Both the position numbers and the translations under genes were made by a program. Positions 26,782 through 35,710 of a stretch of DNA of 64,000 nucleotides are shown here, piece after piece (position 1 is the stretch's first letter; each line of letters starts with the position of its first letter). Origin of the DNA: Salinisphaera sp040361255 (GTDB lineage Bacteria; Pseudomonadota; Gammaproteobacteria; Nevskiales; Salinisphaeraceae); assembly GCF_040361255.1 (NCBI RefSeq), contig NZ_APNG01000020.1:1-64000 (forward strand), read 5' to 3'. Below the pieces are notes generated by a model. The model made no database searches. It was not told the origin of the DNA and saw nothing but the letters and a program-made list of their open reading frames with translations.

Positions 26782-27468
26782 TCAATGACTGGGTTCATCG
26801 CTACGCTGCTCGATCAGGGGAACGAAACTCACCGCGTCGAGCACGACCTGCTCGAAATAGCCGCCGTCGCGGCGTACCACGATCAGCCGTTGATCGCCGC
26901 TCGGGCCCACCGGCACGATCATGCGCCCGCCATCGGCGAGCTGTTCGTAGAGCGAGGTAGGCAGCGTTTCTGCGCCCGCAGTCACCAGAATGGCCTCGAA
27001 CGGACCATAATCGGGCAGACCCAGCACCCCGTCGCGCGCCAGGCGCGAGCGGATATTGCGATAGCCCAGTTCGGCAAACCGGCGGCGGGCGCGCTCGTAG
27101 AGCGGCTCGATACGTTCGACGGTATAGATCGACGGCACGATCTCGGCGAGCACCGCGGCCTGATAACCACTGCCGGTGCCGATTTCGAGCACATTGTCCG
27201 GCACGCCGTCGGCGATCAGCAGAGCTGTCATCTGGGCGACGATATAAGGCTGGGAAATAGTCTGGCCGTAGCCAATCGGCAGCGCGGTATCGTCGTAGGC
27301 CCGGCTGGTCATGGCTTCGTCGACGAACTGATGCCGCGGCACCTTTTCCATGACCTCGAGCACGATTTCGTTGTCGATACCCAGCCCGCGCAGCCGTTCG
27401 ACCAGGCGCGCCCGGCTGCGTGCCGAGGCCATACCGAAGCCACGCACATGCGGATGTTTGTCCTGCAT
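26782..27468 (-). CDS. pcm: Protein-L-isoaspartate O-methyltransferase
   Basis: Methylates isoaspartyl residues in damaged proteins to start their repair, using S-adenosylmethionine. The protein is 228 residues from the ATG at 27468 (MQDKHPHVRG), with the SAM motif EIGTGSGYQAAVLAE and the N-terminal PRHQFVDEAM and PIGYGQTISQPYIVA blocks of the family. The ATG lies 2 bp after the surE stop, so the surE-pcm pair is coupled. An in-frame TTG at 27474 is less likely. Confidence 0.96.
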   Translation of the reverse strand: MQDKHPHVRGFGMASARSRARLVERLRGLGIDNEIVLEVMEKVPRHQFVDEAMTSRAYDDTALPIGYGQTISQPYIVAQMTALLIADGVPDNVLEIGTGSGYQAAVLAEIVPSIYTVERIEPLYERARRRFAELGYRNIRSRLARDGVLGLPDYGPFEAILVTAGAETLPTSLYEQLADGGRMIVPVGPSGDQRLIVVRRDGGYFEQVVLDAVSFVPLIEQRSDEPSH

Positions 27469-27470
27469 GT

Positions 27471-28220
27471 TCAAAGCCGGCGTACCCAGTCGCCAAGCGC
27501 ACCGACCGCATCGTGCTGGGTGAGATCGATCTGGATCGGCGTGATCGACACCTGCCCCTGGGCGATGGCATGAAAGTCGGTACCGGGGCCGGCATCGGCC
27601 TCGCCGCCGGCACGTCCGATCCAGAAGATCGGCCGCCCGCGCGGATCGCTGTCTTCGACCAGCTGTTCTGCCCGATGGCGGTTGCCCAACCGCGTGGCGA
27701 CAAAACCGCCGAGCTCTTCGTAGGACAGATCCGGCACGTTGACATTGAGAATGGTGTCACGCGGCAGCGGATGCGCGATGAGCAGTTTCACGACCGCAAC
27801 CGCAACCCGAGCCGCGGTATCAAAATGGCGCGGGTTCTCGCCCACCAGCGAAATCGCCACCGCAGGCAGGCCCAGCGAGCGACCTTCGGTGGCGGCGGCC
27901 ACGGTACCCGAATACAGCACGTCGTCGCCGAGATTGGCGCCGTGGTTGATACCGGAGACGACCATATCCGCCTCCTGTTCGAACAGACCGGTGGTGGCCA
28001 GATGCACACAGTCGGTGGGCGTGCCGTCGACCGAATACAGCCCTTCGGCGACCTGGTTGACGCGTAGCGGGCGTTCCAGGGTGAGCGAGTTGCTCGCACC
28101 GCTGCGGTTACGATCGGGGGCGACCGTGACCAGCTCGTCACATATCCTGACCAGCGCGCCACGCAGCGCGGTCAGGCCGGGCGCGTGACAGCCGTCATCG
28201 TTACTCAGCAGTAATCGCAT
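27471..28220 (-). CDS. surE: 5'/3'-nucleotidase SurE
   Basis: Metal-dependent phosphatase of nucleoside monophosphates, 249 residues. The metal site is at the N-terminus (MRLLLSNDDGCHAPG, D8-D9), followed by APDRNRSGASNSLT, GTPTDCVHLA and SGINHGANLGDDVLYSGTV. The ATG at 28220 is chosen because it begins exactly at the family N-terminus; the frame is open further upstream without homology. It forms the conserved surE-pcm-yqaA-nlpD run. Confidence 0.97.
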   Translation of the reverse strand: MRLLLSNDDGCHAPGLTALRGALVRICDELVTVAPDRNRSGASNSLTLERPLRVNQVAEGLYSVDGTPTDCVHLATTGLFEQEADMVVSGINHGANLGDDVLYSGTVAAATEGRSLGLPAVAISLVGENPRHFDTAARVAVAVVKLLIAHPLPRDTILNVNVPDLSYEELGGFVATRLGNRHRAEQLVEDSDPRGRPIFWIGRAGGEADAGPGTDFHAIAQGQVSITPIQIDLTQHDAVGALGDWVRRL

Positions 28221-28323
28221 GCAAGGGTTCGATAGATAGCGAGAATATCGGCGCGTGCAAGCACGCCGCAGGCTCGCTAGCATAGCTAAATCGACGCTTT
28301 TCTGCTTGAGTGAATCGCCCGGC

Positions 28324-28902
28324 ATGGCCCACCGTCGCAATCGACCCGACCCCACACGCGCCGATCGCGATACCCCGGTCAGCGACGACGACAGCGCGCT
28401 GTTTCGCGAGGCCGTGGGCCCGGTCGCCGAAATCGCCAAAGGCCAACGCCGACGGCCGTGGCGTGATATGCCCTCCGCGCGGCCTGCCATGCGTGAGGCC
28501 GACGAACAGGCAGTGATCGGCGAACTGCTGGATTTCTCGCCCGGCGACGATATCGAAACCGGTGACGACCTGTTCCACCGCCGCGAAGGCGTCCAACTGT
28601 CGGTGATGCGCAAGCTACGCCGTGGCCAGTATCGCTGTCAGGCCGAAATCGACCTGCACGGCATGATCGTGGATGTTGCGCGCTATTGTCTGGCGGTATT
28701 CCTGCGCGAAGCACTCGATCGTGGCTATCGCTGCGTGCGCGTGGTCCACGGCAAGGGCCTGCGCTCGGGCCACCGCGGGCCGGTCCTCAAGGTCAAGGTC
28801 GCGCACTGGCTGCGCCAGCGCGACGAAGTGCTCGCCTATTGCTCGGCGCGCGAGAACGACGGTGGTACCGGCGCGGTATACGTGCTGCTTCGACGGGGCT
28901 GA
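28324..28902 (+). CDS. Smr-domain protein (SmrA/YdaL-like nuclease)
   Basis: A 192-residue protein with a C-terminal Smr domain: IDLHGMIVDVAR, VRVVHGKGLRSGHRGPVLK and the last strand GAVYVLLRRG. These carry the LDxHG-like and HGxG motifs of the family, which has nicking or RNA-cutting activity in several members. The N-terminal half is charged and less conserved. The ATG at 28324 (MAHRRNRPDP) is preferred. It is transcribed divergently from surE, breaking the minus-strand run between surE and truD. Confidence 0.88.
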   Translation: MAHRRNRPDPTRADRDTPVSDDDSALFREAVGPVAEIAKGQRRRPWRDMPSARPAMREADEQAVIGELLDFSPGDDIETGDDLFHRREGVQLSVMRKLRRGQYRCQAEIDLHGMIVDVARYCLAVFLREALDRGYRCVRVVHGKGLRSGHRGPVLKVKVAHWLRQRDEVLAYCSARENDGGTGAVYVLLRRG

Positions 28903-28981
28903 ATGCTTAGCGGCGCCGATCTGGCCTTGCTTTGACGCTGCCGCCGACAGGCAGCTCTCGGCCCTGGGCCAAACCGCGCGG

Positions 28982-30043
28982 TCAGCCCGCCTCGACGGCA
29001 TCCACGATTTCGCGCAGTACGCTGGTCGCGAACGCACCGGGCGGCAACCAGAACGACAGCACGAGCGTTGTATCGTCCTCGAACTGCCAATCCAGCGACG
29101 GTACGGCCAGACGCAGCGCGCGACGCCCGGCATCCACGTCGCAACGCTCGAGCCCGGCCACCAGATCGCCGTATTCAGCCAGCACCGCCTGTTCGAGTGA
29201 TTGCGCACGGCCGCTGATCACGTCCTGGCCACCACGGCCGGCCATCGGCCCGCTGGGGTGGATGTCGAAACGCGCCAGCCGCTGTTCCAGTTCGTCGGCG
29301 CTCTGCTCGGTGTCGGCCAGCGAGAAGACGCTGTGGCTGCCGTCGAGCATCACCGCTTCGCCGTCGATCAGCGCATTCCAACTGCCATCGCGAACGCGGG
29401 CATCAACAACCGCATTGAACAACAGCGAACGCGCGGCCGATAGCGCGAAGCCGCGCCGGTTGCGCGACAGCCGCTTGCCGGCGAACAGCGCCCGCGAGAG
29501 GCCGAGATTGCGACCGCCATGACCGAAGCGCTGCGCCCCGAAATAATTGGGTACGCCCATCGCGCGTACGCGCTCCAGATCGGCTTCAAGTGTTTGCCGA
29601 TCGGCCACCAGTGCGCGCAGGCGTAGAACGAACCGATTGCCGCGATGCGCCCCGCGCTTGAGCTTGCGTTCGTGGCGGCGCATTTCGAGCACTTCGATAC
29701 CGTCGATTCCGCCGAGATCCGGCAGTTCACGGGCGATGGGCCAGGCGATCGACAACCACTGGCGGGTGACCGCGTGACGATCTTTCATGCCCGCGAAGCC
29801 GATCTGGCGCGGATGCACGCCGGTCGCACGCGACAGCGCCTGAACCGCATCCTGTGTGTTCAGCCCGGTTTTTTCGATCCGGCACCACAGATGTTCGCCG
29901 CTGCCGGACAAGGCGATATCGCAGTCTTCATCGACAAAGAAATCGGCCGGCTGCTGGCGCAGCACGGCGCGCGCCGCGGGCGCTGGGCCACGCGCATAGG
30001 CCAATGCGGCCATATCGACCGCATCGCCATCGACAAGCGTCAT
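28982..30043 (-). CDS. truD: tRNA pseudouridine(13) synthase TruD
   Basis: Makes pseudouridine 13 in tRNA-Glu. The 353-residue protein has the catalytic-Asp motif in IGFAGMKDRHAVTRQWLS, the KRGAHRGNRFVLRLR block and the inserted domain typical of TruD with GVPNYFGAQRFG. Its ATG overlaps the ftsB stop by four bases, so it is coupled directly to ftsB; ispD and ispF, which usually lie between them, are absent. Confidence 0.96.
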   Translation of the reverse strand: MTLVDGDAVDMAALAYARGPAPAARAVLRQQPADFFVDEDCDIALSGSGEHLWCRIEKTGLNTQDAVQALSRATGVHPRQIGFAGMKDRHAVTRQWLSIAWPIARELPDLGGIDGIEVLEMRRHERKLKRGAHRGNRFVLRLRALVADRQTLEADLERVRAMGVPNYFGAQRFGHGGRNLGLSRALFAGKRLSRNRRGFALSAARSLLFNAVVDARVRDGSWNALIDGEAVMLDGSHSVFSLADTEQSADELEQRLARFDIHPSGPMAGRGGQDVISGRAQSLEQAVLAEYGDLVAGLERCDVDAGRRALRLAVPSLDWQFEDDTTLVLSFWLPPGAFATSVLREIVDAVEAG

Positions 30044-30375
30044 TGGTCGTCCGATGCGTCGTCGGCGGCCTTGGGCTCAGGCTTGGACGGGGTCGATCCG
30101 GGCGGCGCGATGGTCAGAAAGAACTCCTCGTCGCGCTTGATCATGCCCATATCCGAACGCGCGCGCCCTTCCGTGGCACTCTCGCCGGATTTGAGGTCGT
30201 CGACCTCGGCCTGCAACGCATCGTTGCGGGCCTCGTTGCGCTCGTTGGCGGCGCGCAGGTCCTGCTTCATCTCGCTCAGACGATGCACTTCCGCCCAGCC
30301 ACCATCGGCAATCCAGAGCCGATACTGCAACGCGGCAAGCACGACCAGAAGCACGATGATGACGGCGCGATACAT
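30040..30375 (-). CDS. ftsB: Cell-division protein FtsB
   Basis: A 111-residue bitopic membrane protein of the divisome FtsBLQ complex. It has an N-terminal transmembrane helix (YRAVIIVLLVVLAALQYRLW), then a coiled coil (about residues 30-70) with the usual N-rich stretch (NERNEARNDALQAEVDDLKSG) and the motif EGRARSDMGMIKRDEEFF at its end. The ATG at 30375 matches the family start. It follows eno, as in Pseudomonas. Confidence 0.93.
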   Translation of the reverse strand: MYRAVIIVLLVVLAALQYRLWIADGGWAEVHRLSEMKQDLRAANERNEARNDALQAEVDDLKSGESATEGRARSDMGMIKRDEEFFLTIAPPGSTPSKPEPKAADDASDDQ

Positions 30376-30522
30376 GCGGCGATTGTAGCGCGGCGGCCTA
30401 GGCTGTCTAGCGCCGGACAGATCTGCGCTCAGCCGCGACAGCCGGTGGCCGATCTCGGCACGCATCGTACTCATATCGCGACGTCGCTCAGGCATGGCCG
30501 GGTTGGGCGCGCCAAAACCCGA

Positions 30523-31806
30523 TCAAAAGCCGACGTTGAACGCGGCGCGACCCGGGTAGACCGCCCGTGTACCCAGCTCGGCTTCGATCATGAGCAGGCG
30601 GTTGTACTTGGCGATCCGGTCCGAGCGCGACAGCGAGCCGGTCTTGATCTGGGTCGCCGAGGTGGCCACGGCCAGATCCGCGATCGTGGAATCCTCGGTT
30701 TCGCCGGAGCGATGCGACACCACCGCCGTGTATTCGGCGCGCGTGGCCACGTCGATGGCACGCAGGGTTTCGGTAAGCGTGCCGATCTGGTTGGGCTTGA
30801 TCAGAATCGAGTTGGCGATGCCTTCCTCGATGCCTTTCTGGAGGATGCGCGTGTTGGTCACGAACAGGTCGTCGCCCACCAGCTGCACGCGATCGCCCAG
30901 GCGCTCGGTGAGCAGCGCCCAGCCATCCCAGTCGTCTTCGGCCATGCCGTCTTCGATCGTGATGATCGGGTACTGGTCGACCAGCCCCGCCAGATAATCC
31001 ACGAAGCCGGCTGCGTCGTAGTCGACGTTTTCGGACGACAGCTTGTAGCGCCCGTTTTCGCAGAACTCGGTGCTGGCGGCATCGAGGCCGAGCCAGACAT
31101 CGCCACCGGGCTTGTAGCCCGCGCGTTCGATGGCCTCGACCAGGGTATCCAGCGCAGCGGCGTTCGACGGCAGATTCGGCGCGAAGCCGCCCTCGTCGCC
31201 CACCGCCGTGGCCAGCCCGCGTTCGCCCAGCAGCTTCTTGAGATGCTGGAAGATTTCAGCACCGCAGCGCATGGCTTCCGAAAAACTCGGCGCGCCAGCG
31301 GGCACGATCATGAACTCCTGCATGTCGACGTTGTTGTCGGCATGGGCGCCGCCGTTGATGACGTTCATCATCGGCACCGGCAGGTTCACGGCATCGTCGT
31401 GGCCGAGAAAGTCATACAAGCCCTGCTTGTTATCGTTGGCCGCGGCGTGGGCCACCGCCAGCGACACACCCAGCAGCGCATTCGCGCCCAGCCGACCCTT
31501 GTTGTCGGTACCGTCGAGTTCGATGAGCGTCTTGTCGAGACCGGCCTGGTCGTCGGCTTCGAAGCCCTTGAGCTTCTTGGCGATTTCGCCGTTGATATTG
31601 GCCACGGCCCGGGTCACGCCCTTGCCGAGAAAACGATCGGCATCGCCATCACGCAATTCCACGGCTTCGAGGCTGCCGGTGGAGGCGCCCGAGGGCACCA
31701 TGGCCGTGCCGACGGCACCGGTTTCCAGCGTTACGCGGGCCGCTACCGTGGGGTTGCCGCGCGAATCGATGACCTGGTATCCACGAATTTGCTTGATCTT
31801 CGACAT
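30523..31806 (-). CDS. eno: Enolase
   Basis: Converts 2-phosphoglycerate to phosphoenolpyruvate. The 427-residue protein starts at the ATG 31806 (MSKIKQIRGYQVIDSRGNPTV) and shows VPSGASTGSLEAVELRDGD, the metal ligands in VGDDLFVTN, and catalytic-lysine context in SILIKPNQIGTLTET, then SHRSGETEDSTIADLAVA. It is spaced 23 bp from kdsA. Confidence 0.98.
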   Translation of the reverse strand: MSKIKQIRGYQVIDSRGNPTVAARVTLETGAVGTAMVPSGASTGSLEAVELRDGDADRFLGKGVTRAVANINGEIAKKLKGFEADDQAGLDKTLIELDGTDNKGRLGANALLGVSLAVAHAAANDNKQGLYDFLGHDDAVNLPVPMMNVINGGAHADNNVDMQEFMIVPAGAPSFSEAMRCGAEIFQHLKKLLGERGLATAVGDEGGFAPNLPSNAAALDTLVEAIERAGYKPGGDVWLGLDAASTEFCENGRYKLSSENVDYDAAGFVDYLAGLVDQYPIITIEDGMAEDDWDGWALLTERLGDRVQLVGDDLFVTNTRILQKGIEEGIANSILIKPNQIGTLTETLRAIDVATRAEYTAVVSHRSGETEDSTIADLAVATSATQIKTGSLSRSDRIAKYNRLLMIEAELGTRAVYPGRAAFNVGF

Positions 31807-31829
31807 AGGAATACTGCTTTCGCGTTTAT

Positions 31830-32678
31830 TTAAGGTTGGACGAGCGTCGATTCGATCGTGCCGCGGCGCTTGACCACGCCATCGAGCTCGACCAGCGTTT
31901 CCAGCAGCTCGCGCATATGCGCAAGCGGCCATGAGTTGGGCCCATCACACAGGGCATTGTCGGGGTCCGGATGGGTTTCCATGAACAAACCGGAAATACC
32001 GGCCGCCACGGCCGCACGCGACAGTACCGGAATCTGCTCGCGCGCGCCGCCCGAGCGTGTGCCCTGCCCGCCCGGCAGCTGTACCGAATGGGTGGCATCG
32101 AACACCACCGGGCAATCGGTGTCACGCATGATCGCCAGACTGCGCATATCGGCCACGAGATTGTTGTAGCCAAAGGCATAGCCGCGCTCGCAGACCATGA
32201 TCTGCTCGCCGCCCGCGGCCCGGGCCTTGGCGACGACGCCGTTCATCTCGGCCGGCGACAGGAACTGGCCTTTCTTGATATTCACTGGCGTGCCGCTGGC
32301 CGCGACCGCCTGGATGAAATCGGTCTGGCGGCAGAGAAACGCCGGCGTCTGCAACAAATCCACGACCTCGGCGACCGGCGCGATCTGGGATTCGACGTGC
32401 ACATCGGTGGTCACGGGCACGCCGATGTCGCGCTTGACCGCAGCCAGCATATCCAGGCCGGCATCGATGCCGGGGCCGCGATAACTATCGCCGGAACTGC
32501 GGTTGGCCTTGTCGAACGAGCCCTTGAAGATATAGCCGATGCCCAGCTCGCGACAGAGCTCGGCCAGATGCCCGGCCACGTCCATGATCATGCCGGGCGA
32601 TTCCAGGCTGTCCGGCCCGGCGATGAGAAACAACGGCCGGTCGATGCCGACCTCGAAATCGCACAGTCGCATGGCCAT
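31830..32678 (-). CDS. kdsA: 3-deoxy-8-phosphooctulonate (KDO-8-P) synthase
   Basis: Condenses arabinose-5-phosphate with phosphoenolpyruvate to make KDO-8-P for lipopolysaccharide. The 282-residue protein shows IAGPDSLESPG, IFKGSFDKANRSS, TTDVHVESQ, VNIKKGQFLSP and FDATHSVQLPGGQG. Its ATG at 32678 shares a base with the pyrG stop (TGATG); a second ATG lies at 32672. The order pyrG-kdsA-eno is conserved. Confidence 0.98.
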   Translation of the reverse strand: MAMRLCDFEVGIDRPLFLIAGPDSLESPGMIMDVAGHLAELCRELGIGYIFKGSFDKANRSSGDSYRGPGIDAGLDMLAAVKRDIGVPVTTDVHVESQIAPVAEVVDLLQTPAFLCRQTDFIQAVAASGTPVNIKKGQFLSPAEMNGVVAKARAAGGEQIMVCERGYAFGYNNLVADMRSLAIMRDTDCPVVFDATHSVQLPGGQGTRSGGAREQIPVLSRAAVAAGISGLFMETHPDPDNALCDGPNSWPLAHMRELLETLVELDGVVKRRGTIESTLVQP

Positions 32679-34351
32679 CAGCCGGTCGCGCCTGCCGTAC
32701 AGTGGGCGCGCGCCGCGGCAATGAAGCCGATGAACAGCGGATGCCCGGAACGCGGCGTGGAGGTGAATTCCGGATGGAACTGGCAGCCCAGAAACCACGG
32801 ATGATCCGGCAGCTCGACAATCTCGACCAGGTTGTCTTCTGCCGAGATGCCGGAAAACACCAGGCCCTTGTCGGCCAGCACGTCGCGATAGTGGTTGTTG
32901 AATTCGTAACGATGGCGATGGCGTTCGAACACCTCGGTGGCGTTGTAACAACGCGCGGCCAGCGTATCGGGCACCAGATCGCAGCGCTGCTCGCCCAGGC
33001 GCATGGTCCCACCCAGATCCACATCGGCGTGGCGTTTTTGCACCTCGCCGGCCAGATCATGCCATTCCGTGACCAGGGCAATCACCGGATGCGCGGGATT
33101 GGCCACGAACTCCGTGCTGTGGGCGCCTTCCAGGCCCGCGATATCGCGCGCGAATTCGATACAGGCCACCTGCATGCCCAGACAGATGCCGAAATACGGA
33201 ATCTGATGGGTGCGGGCATAGCGCGCCGCGGTAATCTTGCCTTCGATGCCACGTTCGCCAAAGCCGCCGGGCACGAGGATCGCATCCATGCCGGCCAGGC
33301 ACTCGCCGCCGTCGCGTTCGACCGTCTCCGAATCCAGATAATGGATATCCACCCGGGTGCCCGTATGCAAACCGGCATGTGACAGCGCTTCGTTGACCGA
33401 CTTGTAGGCATCGGCCAGATCCACATACTTACCCACCATGGCCACCTTGACGGTGACATCCTGGGTACGGCGGGCTTCCACGAGTTCTGCCCAGTTGGAC
33501 AGATCCGCGCTCGGCGCGGAAATATTGAAATGCTCGAGTACCAGCGCGTCCAGCGACTGGGCCTGCAGCAGGCCCGGCATCTTGTAGATGTCGTCGACGT
33601 CGATACAGGCGATCACCGCGCGCTCGGACACGTTGGTGAACAACGCGATCTTGCGGCGTTCGTTCTCCGGCAACGGCCGGTCCACGCGACACAGCAGAAT
33701 ATCCGGCTGGATGCCGATCGAGCGCAGCTCCTTGGCCGAATGCTGGGTCGGTTTGGTCTTCATCTCGCCGCTGGAAGCGATATAGGGCACCAGCGTCAAA
33801 TGCATGAACAGCACCCGGTGATGGCCGAGCTCGACCGCGAACTGACGAATCGCCTCGAGAAACGGCAGCGATTCGATATCGCCCACCGTGCCGCCGATCT
33901 CGACCAGGCAGATGTCCGCGCCCTCGCCGCCTTCGAGAATGCAGCGCTTGATCTCGTCGGTGATATGCGGGATGACCTGCACCGTGCCACCCAGGTAGTC
34001 GCCGCGGCGCTCCTTGTTGATGACGTTGTTGTAGATCTGACCGGTGGTGAAATTCGACAGCCGGGACGTGCGCGTTTTCAGAAAGCGCTCGTAATGGCCC
34101 AGATCCAGGTCGGTTTCGGCGCCGTCGCGGGTCACATAGACCTCGCCGTGCTGGAACGGGCTCATGGTGCCCGCATCCACGTTCAGATACGGATCGAGCT
34201 TGATTACCGAGACGCGTTGGCCCCGTGCTTCAAGCAGTGCGCCGAGCGACGCTGCCGCGATGCCTTTGCCGAGCGAGGACACCACCCCGCCGGTCACGAA
34301 AATATAGCGGGTACCCGCCGCGTCGCCTGCCATGCGCGATCCAAGACTCAT
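32678..34351 (-). CDS. pyrG: CTP synthase
   Basis: Aminates UTP to CTP using glutamine. The 557-residue protein has the N-terminal synthetase domain with YIFVTGGVVSSLGKGI and the P-loop-like core, and the C-terminal class I amidotransferase with FGICLGMQVACIEFARD (nucleophile Cys). Two starts are possible, 34351 and 34333; neither has a strong ribosome site. Confidence 0.98.
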   Translation of the reverse strand: MSLGSRMAGDAAGTRYIFVTGGVVSSLGKGIAAASLGALLEARGQRVSVIKLDPYLNVDAGTMSPFQHGEVYVTRDGAETDLDLGHYERFLKTRTSRLSNFTTGQIYNNVINKERRGDYLGGTVQVIPHITDEIKRCILEGGEGADICLVEIGGTVGDIESLPFLEAIRQFAVELGHHRVLFMHLTLVPYIASSGEMKTKPTQHSAKELRSIGIQPDILLCRVDRPLPENERRKIALFTNVSERAVIACIDVDDIYKMPGLLQAQSLDALVLEHFNISAPSADLSNWAELVEARRTQDVTVKVAMVGKYVDLADAYKSVNEALSHAGLHTGTRVDIHYLDSETVERDGGECLAGMDAILVPGGFGERGIEGKITAARYARTHQIPYFGICLGMQVACIEFARDIAGLEGAHSTEFVANPAHPVIALVTEWHDLAGEVQKRHADVDLGGTMRLGEQRCDLVPDTLAARCYNATEVFERHRHRYEFNNHYRDVLADKGLVFSGISAEDNLVEIVELPDHPWFLGCQFHPEFTSTPRSGHPLFIGFIAAARAHCTAGATG

Positions 34352-34414
34352 ACCGGGGAATAACAGCGCGCATGCTAGCCGAAAGGTCGGTCACCGACAA
34401 CGCGCAATCGCGCG

Positions 34415-35710
34415 CTATGCCGGTCGATCGCGCCAGATGAAGCGACCGATATCGCAGTGCAACAGCTGTGCGACATGCGGATGCCGCCAGATATCGCCAA
34501 TCGCAATCAACGTATCCGCGTGGTAGACCAGCGGCACGCGCGCGCGCAGCCACGGCGCAAGGCGCGCTTCGCGCAGAATATCCTTCACCCCTCGATGCCC
34601 GCCCTGCGCATCGCTGACCCGCTCACCGCCGCGACGCAGCCGGACTTCCAGATCCAGATCGCGCGGCGGCGCCGGCGCCAGCGCAATCTCGCCACAGCCG
34701 GCCGGCAACGTCGCAGGCGCGCGCCCGTGCCAGACACAGGCGAACCGCTCGGGCACGGGCGCAAGACGGGCCATGGCATACAGCCGCCCGTCGAACAGGC
34801 GCACCTCGGTATCGGCGAACGCAACACAGGGGCTGGCCGCCAGGCGCGACGCGCCAAGCGCCACGATCGCCGCGACGTGGCGATGATCCGGGCGATCGTG
34901 TCCGTCCTGGTCGAGCCAGCGTCGCACGACCTGCTTCGCCCGGGGCCAGTCCAGCGTTGCCAGCGCGCTGGCGTCGAGCGTCGCATCGTTGCGCCACATC
35001 TGTGCGAGATCGATATCGGCCAGCGCGTCGATAGCGGCCGCGGCTTCGCCGGCATGGGCGGCACTGCGCGACAGCAGTCGATCGGCTTGCGGCCAGCGCT
35101 TTCTGAGTTCCGGCATGACCGCTTCGCGCAAAAAGCTGCGGGCCACATTCGGATCGTGATTGCTGGGATCATCGATCCAGTCGAGCTGGTGCGCGCGCGC
35201 ATAGGCAGTGATCGTATCGTGGTCGATATGCAGCCAGGGCCGCCAGTGGCAATGGGCGCCGAGGGCAGCCACCCGTGGCATGGCCGCCAGCCCTTGGGGC
35301 CCGGCGCCGCGCAGCGCCTGCAACACAAAGGTCTCGGCCTGATCGCGGGCATGATGGGCAGTGATCAGCGTCTCGCCGCGTGCCAGTTCGGCTTCGAGCG
35401 CGGCATAGCGCGCCTTGCGTGCCGCGGCTTCCAGGCCGCGCCCGCGGGTTTCGACGGCGACGTCGAGCCGCGTGAAAGCCACGCCCGAGGCCTCGGCCTG
35501 GCGTGCACAGGCGAGCGCCCAGGATTGCGCCTCGGGCTGCAGGTGATGACAGACATGAATCGCGCGTACAGGCCACGTCGGCGCGCTGTCGATAAGCGCA
35601 TGCAACAAGGCCGTGGAGTCCAGACCGCCGCTGAATGCGACAGCCAGTCGCTTTGTACCGGTGGGGACCTGCGCAAACGCTGCAGGCAGGGCCGCGAAGG
35701 CGTCGTTCAC
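34415..35710 (-). CDS. tilS: tRNA(Ile)-lysidine synthase
   Basis: Modifies C34 of the AUA-reading tRNA-Ile to lysidine, essential for decoding. The 431-residue protein has the PP-loop AFSGGLDSTALLHAL near the N-terminus, followed by ITAHHARDQAET and WIDDPSNHDPNVARSFLR. The start is a GTG at 35710 overlapping the accA stop by four bases (GTGA), which supports the accA-tilS coupling. Confidence 0.96.
   Translation of the reverse strand: MNDAFAALPAAFAQVPTGTKRLAVAFSGGLDSTALLHALIDSAPTWPVRAIHVCHHLQPEAQSWALACARQAEASGVAFTRLDVAVETRGRGLEAAARKARYAALEAELARGETLITAHHARDQAETFVLQALRGAGPQGLAAMPRVAALGAHCHWRPWLHIDHDTITAYARAHQLDWIDDPSNHDPNVARSFLREAVMPELRKRWPQADRLLSRSAAHAGEAAAAIDALADIDLAQMWRNDATLDASALATLDWPRAKQVVRRWLDQDGHDRPDHRHVAAIVALGASRLAASPCVAFADTEVRLFDGRLYAMARLAPVPERFACVWHGRAPATLPAGCGEIALAPAPPRDLDLEVRLRRGGERVSDAQGGHRGVKDILREARLAPWLRARVPLVYHADTLIAIGDIWRHPHVAQLLHCDIGRFIWRDRPA

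Noticed and set aside
29854..31833. A 659-residue open frame antisense to eno and ftsB
   Set aside because: It spans several clear minus-strand genes and has the His/Arg/Gly-rich composition of antisense translation.
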